This document shows, one piece after another, positions 41,601 through 52,700 of a stretch of 64,000 bases of DNA. Within the stretch, counting starts at the first letter, position 1; every line of letters begins with the position of its first letter. The DNA comes from Brachionus plicatilis (Eukaryota; Rotifera; Eurotatoria; Ploima; Brachionidae). A program made the translations under genes and the position numbers. The DNA lies in the NCBI GenBank assembly GCA_010279815.1, contig QEOQ01000310.1, positions 196,269-260,268 on the forward strand. Direction: 5' to 3'. Below the pieces are notes generated by a model. The model saw nothing but the letters and a program-made list of their open reading frames with translations, had not been told where the DNA came from and did no database searches.

Positions 41601-42076
41601 TACTTTACTTCCGAGAAAGTAAAAGGGTAAAGTTATTAAACAAATACTTTTTTTTCCTAATTTTGAATTCACTTAAATGATTAGTAAAAGCATTAAATTA
41701 TCTAAGATTTATAAAACCATTGATATTTTGAAAAATTATCTGAGTTTTGATTTCAATTCTTTTGAAGCTTTTCTTAAAATAAAATATTTTAAAATAAAAA
41801 AGAGATTAACTATCTTAATATTAAATTTTTTTTATTTCAAATATTTTTTTTTAATAATTTGAAAAATAATATGTTTTTATTTTTTTAAAATAATTAACTT
41901 ATTTAAATTTTTTTAAATTTTATTTATTTTTAAAGTCAAAAATAGAAAAATTAATCAGTTAAATAAAATAAATTACTTTAAAAACTTCTCAATCAAGTTT
42001 TTATCTTATTAAAATCATCGAATATTGAGCTTATGACGATGTATCGGCACACAAGATATCGAGTCATTGTCTTTAT

Positions 42077-42340
42077 TAGAGTTGGTCAAAAGACAAAGTC
42101 AAAAAGTCAAAATCAGATTTAACTTTCAAAATTGAAAGTTAGATTTAATTAAAAATTCTTTTAAGTCAAAGTCAAATGTGACTTTCAATTTTTAATTTTT
42201 TATTCAAGTCATTAAATTAATGAACTTGACACTTCACGCCATTTAATATGTTTCGCTCACTCGTTACAATTAGTTGTAAACAATAGTTTGAAGAAAAGCA
42301 TCAAAATGTTAGATTTGCTAGAGAATTTTCTTCATTATTT
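42077..42340. repeat. hAT-type family II fragment
   Basis: Begins TAGAGTTGGTCAAAAGACAA. Contains ATATGTTTCGCTCACTCG, the inverse of the 16433-16677 interior. Its right terminus is missing. Confidence 0.55.
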
Positions 42341-42602
42341 AAGTTTCTTGTAAATCACTAAATAATTGTAAAATTTAAATAGACAGAAAAAAATGAAGAA
42401 AATTTTTTACATATAACTCGGAAGAAAATTTGTTTTTAGTCTGTTGAATTTCAAAAATTTACTTTTGTTACGAGATTCTATTTTTTTTTTGTTTAAATAA
42501 AGAAAACACATTTTAAAATTTTGTTTATTTTGATTTTGGCTATCCTAAAAACTAACCTTCTTATCTGGAATTATAAAATGCTGACCAAGATTGGACAGAA
42601 GT

Positions 42603-43075
42603 ATAGTGCTGATTTGATACAAGGGTTTTTGGCAAATTTACGTAATTTTTTGAAAAACTACATATCTAAGAATTAAATATCTGTAAAACTTACTTTTTTT
42701 TAAAAAATAGATAATGATTTAATAATTTTAATATATAATTATCACCTTTAATTCAGATTATTTACTTTTATCCATATCTAAACATTTATACCAAAATTTT
42801 CAAAATTTTACTGAATTGTACCTTTTCAAAATTCTTATTTTACGTAAATTTAGATAAAAATCGGTAAATTTTTTTTTTCCAAGTTTTTTTGATTTATTTA
42901 ATTTACTGAAAAAATTTTAAAATTGCCTAAAAAATAGAATTTTTTTGGCATTTTTTTCATTACGTAATTTTACGTAATTTTTCGTAATTTAAAATTTTCT
43001 TAGATATGTAATTTTATGAAAAATTACGTAAATTTACCAAAAACCCTAGTATCAAATCAGCACTGTGTATCATGA
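42603..43075. mobile_element. TACGTAA-rich MITE, most complete copy
   Basis: Left AGTGCTGATTTGATACAAGG followed by GTTTTTGGCAAATTTACG, and right ACCAAAAACCCTAGTATCAA followed by ATCAGCACT, are inverted. The arms extend about 75 bp (through ACTACATATCTAAGAATTAAA and its counterpart). The interior is also symmetrical and TTACGTAA-rich. Fragments occur at 4785, 10420, 19170 and 27310. Confidence 0.75.
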
Positions 43076-46000
43076 ATTTGATACAGATAATAATGAAAAT
43101 CATGATGTATTAGTATCTGAATCAAAAGAATCATTAAAGTCCATAAATTGAGAAATATTCCAATCTCTCTTGGTTGCTATTTTTTTAAAGTACTTTCGAA
43201 ATAAAATACAATTTTTAAAAAATAATTAATATTATATAGTAAGCATTAAAAATAAAAAATAAAAAATGTTATTGAGTTTTTACTACCAATTTTTTTGAAA
43301 CATGAAAATCCGTGTGATTGTAAATCTTAGAACAAAAAAGAAAAAATTCAATAACTTTTTTTCTGAGAACCAAAAATTAGTTCTTTAAAGTGAATCAGCT
43401 GATACATTCAAAGTGCCATCTAAATAGAGCTTTTCAAATTATCTTCTAAGTAATTTTCGTATATTTTTATGATTGAATTTTTTAGAATTTGTGCAGAAGT
43501 TGAAATTTAGGAGATACTTTGAATGTGCTAGTTGATTCAATGAAAAGAATCAATGCTGGACTTGCAAAAAAAAATTGAATTAATTTTTTTTATGATTTGA
43601 TCTATTTTTTTTGTTCCAATATTCAAAATGCCGAAATCCGTTGTACTTTTTAAGCATTTTTAATGACCGGATCTCTTATATTAAATTTATATGTGGTTAT
43701 TGATTTTAACTAATTAGGCGCAGTTGGTCTAAAGCTTCCCTTAACATCTTAAAAAATGAATAAATAAATAAATAAAAACGTGTGTCATTTTTGCAAATTA
43801 AAGTTAAATGTTGACAAAAAGCCAAAAATTTGCATTTAACGACACTTTGAATTAATTTACAAAATAAATAAGAAATACTAACTTCAAAAATCAATATCAT
43901 CTTTTTCTTATTAATTAAAAATATGTTTGAACATAAATACAATTTATTAAAATATTTGAGTTTCAAATAATTATCAGCAAAAATTGTTCTTTTATCTTTT
44001 AAATAAAATATATTGAAAATTTATGTTGCTTCTAATAAAAGTTAGCAATTTAATATTTAAACAAGGATATTTTGCTTATTTTAAGATAAATCTTGAATTT
44101 TTTAAATTTAAAAGATTTTTTAATTAACACTTTTAAATGTTAAATATAAAATGGTTTATTTAAACATTAAAAGCTAGGTAAATTTCCAGAATATTATTAT
44201 TATTATCAATATCACCTTTAGTATAAAAGCACTTAAATTAATAATATATTTAGAAAAATTTAAAATTTCAATTCAATGTTTGAATATTTTTACCTCAAAA
44301 AAATGCTAATATTTTTTAATATTTATTTTCCAAATTTTAATTACATTTTCTTGAAAATAAAAGTGTTTATAAATCTTTAAATTTTGATTCCAATCCAAAC
44401 ACATCAAATTTCAAGATACCAAGAAAGTGCTTTTTCAATTTTTTTTTCTAATTTCTATTGATAAAATTATTATTTTTTTGAATAAAAAATTAAATGGATT
44501 AGAGTTTTAATCAAATGTGAGATGTTCAAACAGAATTTAAATAAATGCAAACTTGAAAATTATCAAAAATTTTAATTTAAATCTTAAGAAAATATAAGTA
44601 TGATATTCAAGTTTTGTCGAAAATTAATTTATTTTTTTCAACTTAGGTAATATTTAAATATTCTGTTTGAATTTTTTTAATTTTCGAATTTACATTTATT
44701 TGAATTATGTTTTAAGATTTCATAGTTGATTTTAGTGCTTACCTTTTTAGTCTTGAACTTAAAAACAAAACCATACTAAACAATTTCTACTCAAATATTT
44801 AAAAATTAATTGTAAAATTAATATAATAAATTGCTTAAGATATGTTTATTTTTTTTATCAATTTGTACTTCCAAATTTGAATATTAAATTGAATTGTTGA
44901 AAGAATAATATTTCTCATTTGAATTTAACTTTATTTTTTGTATTAAATTAAAAATTAAATTCGTATATTTTAGTGTCATTTAAAAATGAATTCGATTTGT
45001 CAAACAAAAATTAAACTTGAATGAATTCTTTTCAACATATTTCAAAATATTTTGATCATAAATTTCAAACACTGAGGACAATTAAATTATAAGAAACTTT
45101 TAAACAATTTGCCTTAAAGACATAAATAATTGATGAATAAATAAATAAATATTATGTTTACTTTAAAATTTTAATTTGTTTATATATCACTTAAATGTTC
45201 TAGTTACAAATTTAATTTTAAAAGTGTATTTGTGTTGGGGGGTATTATTTCAACATACTAAAAATCTGGTACCAACAGTAGATTTTGAGATATTCTGATT
45301 AAAATTTAGAACTTTAAAATTTTAATGAGAAAAAATATAATAAAATTAAATTAAAATTTAATAAATATTTAAATAATATATTTAATTGTATTTTTTTTGC
45401 AGAATTTTTTTAAGTCGTTTATGTAGCATTAGTTGTAACATTATTTGTGTTATAATTTTTCTGTATTATGTCTAACTTTTTATAACAGAAATTTCTTTGA
45501 CTTTACTTTACCAGAATTCAGACATAGTTAACTGTCGCTTTATCCACAAAATCAACATCAACAAAATTAAATGAGAGAAATAAGAGAAAGAAATTTTAAT
45601 ATTTGAATGAAAGAGTCAAAAGTAATTAGATCCATTTGGTATAATGGCGAGGTTGTACCAATTACGTGGAAGGATCAATCCAAATATTTAAAAATTTATA
45701 AAGACTATGATTTAGTTGATTTGATGAAAATAAAATTTTTCAGTTTTTATTTTTATTAGTTTTTATTTCATTAATGAAAGGTTTGTGAATTTTTTTTCAA
45801 TTGAAATTCAAGAAAAATTTTTATTAAAAACATTTTAATAAATATATGAGTCTCACGATATGGAATGCCATTTAAAAAAGACTCGGATGTTTTTATTGAA
45901 AGCAATTTAAAATGAGACACCTGTTCAAATTGAGTTATAAAATTGAATAAGTCAATATCACGATTTATTTTGATTGAAGTCCAAACTCTGCAAGAAAACT

Positions 46001-47100
46001 TAAACAGATAAAATCTTTGAAAAACAGTTAACACATTCGAAGAAAAAGGGCTAGAATTTCTATATGTGACTTGATGCTGAAACGGAAGTCTTAATAGTTC
46101 GGTTTAGCAAAATATTTTAAGTCTTGATTTTTATTTTTTTTTCAAACCAGATAAAGAAAAAAAATTGAATAATACAAACAAAAATTTTGAAAAAAAAATA
46201 CTAATACATTTTGTCTTACATATTTTATTGTAATTATTATTAAAATATTAGAGGAAATTGGTTAATTTTTTTTAACTGAACTGAGTGTTGTAAATAAAAC
46301 TTCACAGTACCAATAAAAAATTATTTTTTTTTCGAAACAATGAAAATTAATTTGTTTTATTAGATCCAGAGTTTCTTGTGTAATAATTACCTATGATTAA
46401 ATTTTTTGATGAAAACCTTAAAAACAAATTGTTTGTTTGAAACAAATTTCTCTTCTAAAATGTAAAATCAAAATATTTTATTTTTATTATTCTAGTTTTG
46501 CTTTAATATTCATGTTTAAGTTATGTAAAAATTTAATAGATAGTTTCAAAAGTAAGCTGGTAAGTAAGTTTGTAAAGTAATCTGCGATATTTGATACTTT
46601 ATAGACGGATTAGTAGAATATTAAAGTCTACTTACTAATTGTGCTAAAAGCTCATAAAATAATAACCAAATAGAATGGGAAAAATGTTTTTTCTCTTAAC
46701 TTGTTTAACAAAGATGGCAAGCTTTTTTTGTTTGCTTTACGATATTTTTTACAAAAACATAACCAAAATTGGCAGTAAACAAATCAGCTGAAACATGAAG
46801 CATTAGCTTTTTTAATAATTGTTTTTTTAGCGCTTTTTTTAATTAAAAAATGTAGAAAACATCAAAATATGACTTGCAGAAAATTTGGTAAATAATTAAT
46901 TTAGTGATTAATTTTTGTTTAAAGGATTAAAGGTCTATGTGACTTGGCGAAAAAAGAGAGCTCTCGGAATTTCCGCATTTAAATTACAAACGGCTTCTGC
47001 TTTAAATGACAGAAAAAAATAAAAAAGAAAAAAAGTTGCTTTTATTAGCTATTCTTGATATTTTGTTTGCAGCGAACGTGACTATCATACCTTTGAGAAA
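43076..47100. other. AT-rich intergenic stretch
   Basis: No gene recognised. Possible LINE 3' tails with (AAATA)n ends occur at 43715-43775 (AAAGCTTCCCTTAACATC then ATGAATAAATAAATAAATA-type end) and 45130-45155. Otherwise I see nothing. Confidence 0.4.
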
Positions 47101-47121
47101 TTCAAAAATAAATTTTTAATT

Positions 47122-47260
47122 AAAAAGCTTTTAAAAATTCAATCAGTCCAATATTTGCATTTTAAAATAATTTAAATCTATATTGATTTCGATTCTGATA
47201 ATATTGACATGTTTGGCAAAATTGGCTTTTTAAACAATACAAAAATAATTAGCAAAATTT
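47122..47260 (+). repeat. ~130-bp direct repeat, copy 1
   Basis: Nearly identical to 49525-49655: TAAAAATTCAATCAGTCCAA, TATTTGCATTTTAAAATAAT, TATATTGATTTCGATTCTGA, TAATATTGACATGTTTGG. Non-coding. Copies lie on either side of the 48087-49395 transposon. Confidence 0.85.
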
Positions 47261-48086
47261 CAAAATTTAAATTTCTTAAATCAAGATCAAATCACGCATT
47301 GATTGCAGAAGAAATAAACGACTAAAAAATCAAGAATACCGGAGCCACAATCAGGTTCCGAACGCCATTGTGAAGTGTTTTTTAATCAAAAGATAATCTG
47401 TAAAATAAGCTTGTCGCGTATCTCAGAAGTTCATGATCAAATGTAAATTTCAAATTAAAATTTTTAATTTTTTAGCTTAATAAAAAGGTATTGTTTTTAA
47501 AAATAAATGACTAAACTTTATTAAACATAAATTGTTTAATCTTTAATTAAATAGAAAATTATATGAATTTTTGTGTGAAGTTAAAATAAAATCTTCATCA
47601 ATATTTTGAATAAATTTTGCAATTCAAAATTTAACTTTGTCGTAATATATTTTAATTAATATTTAAATATTATTTTAAGTCACAATTTGGAAACCTCAAT
47701 GTGGATTTTAAAGTTGTCTTTTTAATTTTTTTTAAATAAAGATTTTAGAAAAATCAATTAAAAATCAATTAGAAAAAAAAAGTTTTTTTTTTTTTAAATA
47801 TTAAACATCTTATGTTTAATTTTAAAAAAATAAATAAAAGATAATTTCATCATTTTTGTTAATACTTTAATGAATTACGTTTTGATCATTTGATCATGAT
47901 CATGAACTTCAAGTTGCCAAGTAAGACGCTTCAAATTTCTCACAAATACATTTAGCACTAAGCTCACATCTTGACTTAACTATATGGTCATGTTCTTGAC
48001 ACAATCATATAAGTATAAATAAGAATTCCATTCTTAGAACTTCAGAAGGTTCAATAACTTAATAAAGCTTTTTAAACAATATATAG

Positions 48087-49395
48087 TATTTATTTATTTA
48101 TTCCATTTAGCGCCAATTCTGGCAATGCAGTAAAATTATAAAACAAATTAGAAATTGCTCTCTATTGAATTATTTTGTTAATTTAAATTCGAATAAAGGA
48201 AATATTAACAAATATTAAACTTTAATATCGTTTATATAGTATAAAAGATTTTAATCTATTAATTAATTAAAACTTACAAAAAATTTGTAATTGTATTTTT
48301 TCCTGTGATATTTAAAATGAGACTATTTTTAGTCAGTAGATATTTATTTTTTCCAGAAGATATTTTATTTTTTTTTAAAAGATAAAAAAATACAAAGAAA
48401 AAGATAAATGTTTTTTATCATATATAATAATTTTTTTATAATAGATAAAAAAAAAATTGATTAAGAAAAAAAAATTAATTTTTTATAATAGATAAAAAAA
48501 AAAATTTGATTAAGAAAGAAAAATTAATTAAGAAAAAAATAAAAAAAATTAATTCCGTTTATTACGGTTTTCTTCTCTTTGATAATCTAGCACTTTGATT
48601 TGAATTTTCATCATTTGTTTGATTTTCTGTAATTAAATTGGCATCATTTTCCTTGTTTTTTTTAGGTCTTCCACGTCCACGTTTTTCAGGGGCTCTAAAA
48701 TTATTTGAAGTGGATTCAACAGGAGCTTGTGTAACTATAACTTGATCGTTATTTGATGATGCTATACCATTTGAAACAAATATAGAATGATTTTCATTTA
48801 TTTGTTCGTTTTGGATTGATATTGAACTAAGAACCGGTCTTTGTAGATTTTCGTTATCAATCAAATTTGTAGCCGAACTTTGATTAATAAATTGATTGTT
48901 AATTGGAGCTATTGAATTTCTTTCTAGAGATGGATTAGCTTTCTTTTTACGTCCACGTTTAGCATTACCTTCAATTGCCAAATCTAACCCTGGAAATTCA
49001 TTCAATTTCAGAATAAATGATATGCCTATAACATGTTTACATTTGAGATGTTTTTTCCAGTATTCACAGGAACAAGTACTTAGTTGCCAATCGTCAATGT
49101 CAATTTTAATTGCTTTAACCTCATTTGACCACTTGATAAATTCTTCAAAGTCGTACCATCCATAAAAAAAATTATCTACTTAACAAAACAATTATCTTCG
49201 TAACAAAATAATTATCTACCGAAAAAGGTGAAAATCTACTAACAAAAACATTTATCTTTTCATTAAATTATCTTTTTTTTAAAATAAAATTATCTTCTGA
49301 AAAAAACAATTATCTACTAACGAAAAACTATGCCTATTTAAAATCATCGCCAGAATTGGCGCTAAATAAAATGAAATAAATAAATATTGTATTTA
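48087..49395 (-). mobile_element. Second MULE-like element with SWIM finger and AGATAA-rich ends
   Basis: The outer inverted repeat is TTTAGCGCCAATTCTGGC (48107-48126) and GCCAGAATTGGCGCTAAA (49350-49367), each flanked by ATTTATTT-rich sequence. Next inward, both sides carry tandem AGATAA (left) or TTATCT (right) units (48340-48520 and 49170-49320). The single frame inside is on the minus strand. Left and right boundaries beyond the GCGCCAATTCTGGC motif are approximate. Confidence 0.6.
48562..49179 (-). CDS. C-terminal MULE transposase fragment: SWIM zinc finger and AT-hook tail
   Basis: An open frame of about 205 residues with no certain start. It begins inside the right-hand repeats (DNFFYGWYDFEEF) and reads through a SWIM finger, CSCEYWKKHLKCKHVIGI (CxC...CxH), a DNA-binding module typical of the C-terminal half of Mutator-like transposases. 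Two basic AT-hook-like patches follow, AKRGRKKKA and KRGRGRPKKNK, separated by a long Asn/Ser-rich stretch, ending LSKRRKP. The catalytic core is absent, so it cannot be an active transposase. It could still make a DNA-binding protein, as the frame is uninterrupted for over 600 bp in an AT-rich setting. Confidence 0.65.
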   Translation of the reverse strand, partial: VDNFFYGWYDFEEFIKWSNEVKAIKIDIDDWQLSTCSCEYWKKHLKCKHVIGISFILKLNEFPGLDLAIEGNAKRGRKKKANPSLERNSIAPINNQFINQSSATNLIDNENLQRPVLSSISIQNEQINENHSIFVSNGIASSNNDQVIVTQAPVESTSNNFRAPEKRGRGRPKKNKENDANLITENQTNDENSNQSARLSKRRKP

Positions 49396-49524
49396 TTATA
49401 AACCGGTAAGGTTTAATACAATTAAGCAAAAAACACTTAATAAACTCAAAAATTTTGTAACAAGAGGACTGAAAAGAGGGACACGGAGTCAAACTCCTAA
49501 ATTATTTTTCAATTAAATAAATAA

Positions 49525-49660
49525 ATTTTAAAAATTCAATCAGTCCAATATTTGCATTTTAAAATAATTCAATTCTATATTGATTTCGATTCTGATAATA
49601 TTGACATGTTTGGAAAAATTAGCTTTTATTTTAAACAATACAATAATAATTAACAAGCAA
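49525..49660 (+). repeat. ~130-bp direct repeat, copy 2
   Basis: Partner of 47122-47260, with a few substitutions and a small insertion near 49625-49632. Confidence 0.85.
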
Positions 49661-49799
49661 CATGAGAATTGTTTAGAATATACAAAACAAACTGGAGATA
49701 AGTATTTTGCTCTTGTCTATTTGTCTAATTTTGACAGCATTTTAGTTTTTCTAATCATAGTGAAAAATTGAGTTTAATTTAAATTTTATTTTCGACTCA

Positions 49800-52700
49800 A
49801 TTTGAAAATGCCAATCAATGAGCTAACAAACAGTTATGCTCTTTTGAATTCAAGTGTCAAGAAACTTTGTAGCAACAAGTCTACGCTTCTTTGGCTCACT
49901 CGCTCGCTAGCGATCATGAATAAAAGTTTTCAAATTAAATTTGAACGAGTCAAAAGTGCTGGCAAAATGGCTCTCATTTGAAATTTAATCCACTGTTTGA
50001 TTTTCGGTCTAATTTAATTTAAAAGAGCAACAAAAACATCATCGACAAAATAGCTGACAAAATTATCGATTGCTGTATTCAAAATTTGATTTTTTAATCA
50101 TTAAATATTTGTACATATATTTAAATAAATTTTTGTTGTTTGCCAAAAATAAAAATTTTAATTTAAATAGAGCCTAATTAAATTTTGATTGTAAAGTTGA
50201 TTTTCATATACTTTATTTGAAATCGAATTGAAACCATTTGGCTCGACAAACATATCCAAAAGTAATTTTAGATAATTTTTGTTCGGCCTCTGTTGACAAA
50301 AGACTAGAGTTTATTTTGAAAAAAAAAAGCTGGTTTTGGAAGTGAGGTGAGGTCATGGCAATTTTGTAGATCTATGATGATGATGATGATAAGTTTAGAT
50401 TCAAACTTAATTATGTGTTAATTTTCAACTTTTGATTTAATCGGCCTAGTCTAAAAATAAACCATTTCATTTAAAAATTTTGTAGACCATTTTAAAATGG
50501 CTCCGAGGCCCTACGTGCTAGGTGTTTATTTGAATTGAGCTATTTCACTTTTATCAGATAATTTTAAATTGGTATCAAATAAATTTTAATTGCTGGTCAT
50601 TTTGAGTATCATTTTGTGTCAAGTGAAAAAATTCGCTTCATCTCCTAATTTGATTAAAAACAACAACCACCATAAGAAAAAGACAATGGCATTAGCTAAC
50701 AAAAATTTTAATCAGATTTTTAAAATAGTTTGAACAACAAAAATTTAGAAAGGAAAATGGCTAAAATAATAAACATAATTAAATTAGTAAATTCGATATT
50801 TATGAGAAGTTAAATTAAAAATTCTAGTAATTTAATAGTAGTGAGTAAATAAAAAAGAAAAAAAAAAGGGGGGAAAAAGTCAATAATATGGCATATTTTA
50901 TTTTCTAATTATATTCCAATTAATCAGTAATGATTAGAATTTTGTTTTTTTTTCTCATTTTTTTTATTCTGAATTAAATTTAGGCTTTTCTTTCTAGTCA
51001 ACGTCAAAAGTAAAGAATCGACTTGTTTTTCTTGATGTATTTGATTTTAATTTAATCAAATCCGAATAACTGAGACACAAAAGAAAATTTAATAAAGCCT
51101 ATAAAATTTATTTAAGAGAAGAGAGAGCAAGTTTATTAACTTGATTAAATAGAGAAAAATAATTGACATAAAAATTATTTTCTTTCTTTATTTTGTTGTG
51201 TGATTGGCTTTTCAATTGAAGTATTTAATTGGATGCATTTTTATTTTTGCCAAATCTCTCTCTTTTTCTCTCTTTTTTCTCTCTCTTTCGCCTTTTTCCA
51301 AATGCTAATTGATATTTAATTTTCAGAGTCACTTTTGAGATGGAAGAAAAATTGAGAAACAACAACAAAAATAAAAAGCAGTGGCAGCAGCTAACAGCTT
51401 TGTGAGCAAATAAATCGCAAATTAAATTTCAAATATTTTTAAAAGGCTTATCTAAAATTATTTTCTATTAGCATATTTTAATGTCTCAGTAATTGTTGTT
51501 TGGAAAGAAATAGCATTAAAATCACAAAAATTATTGAAATGTTCTACCAAGTAATTTTCAATTTCTTAAGATGGATGGATCGCAATTTTTTCTATCTAGG
51601 CTAGCTGAAATTCTTTTACTTCATAACCAACTATTTAATTTATTTTGCTTTATTTCATACACATAGACAATTACTTTCAAATTAATTTACTATCATCATA
51701 TTTTGTTTTTTTCAACAAAAAAAAAAAGAAGCTAGAGATCGTTTGTTGATTGCAAATTATTTTTTTTCAGATAAAATTTTAAGTGGAAAAATCTAAATAG
51801 ATACTTTCCATCTTTGACAAGAGCAAAGAAAAAAGAGACTTTTCTAGGAGTTTAACCAAATATGCTTAATTGGAATATTTTACTTCCAAAAATTTATTTT
51901 ATTATTTTTTTTCTTTGTGAGATAATTTAAAGCATCAATTTGATTTAAATCTTTTACCTGAAAAATTTTTTTTGTTTTTCTAGCGATCTCTTTTTTTTTA
52001 ATTAAAATTATTATTTTCTAAAATTAAATTGTTTTTTTTTTAAAAAAAGCACCCTTTCATTTAAAACCGAATTTAAATTTATTACACAATTTTTTTTTTA
52101 AATCACAGTACTTAAAAAAAGACAAGTGATCATTCAGGATTTTTTTCAAAATTTATATTATTAAGCTATAACAGATTTTTTTTATTTGCACACAAATCTT
52201 AAAATGATGATAACTTTATGAGAAAATTAAATTTTTTGAATTCTGTAAAAAGTACTAGGTTCATTTTTATCTCAGCTTTAATTTGGTACCATTTTTATTC
52301 AATTTGAACCAAAATTAAAAAGTCTATTTTTTGAAAAACGCACAAAAACTAAAAAGTAAATAGTTATTTTTTTGTCAATCTGTAAAAATATTTAGAAAAT
52401 GTAGTTCCTTAGCTTCTATTTGGTTTCATTTATGTCATATTGATACATTAATGAGGACGCTAGGTATTTTTGAAAGTAGACTTTTTTTTTTTATTTTTTA
52501 TTGATTGACAATAATTAATGTGATAAAATCCAAATATATTAAAAAAGCCTTTTCTAGTAGTGGTACCAAATATGCCGAATTTTTTTTTAAATAAAATAAT
52601 TTCGAGCCGAGAGTCATCAATTTTCTTTCTCTCACTTTTCATTTTTTTTTGTAAGAATTTTTTTTCAATAATTGAACTGTATTTTAATTTTTTTAGCCAC

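Noticed and set aside
45771..46034. 87-residue minus-strand frame
   Set aside because: Composition is that of random AT-rich DNA and no motif was found.
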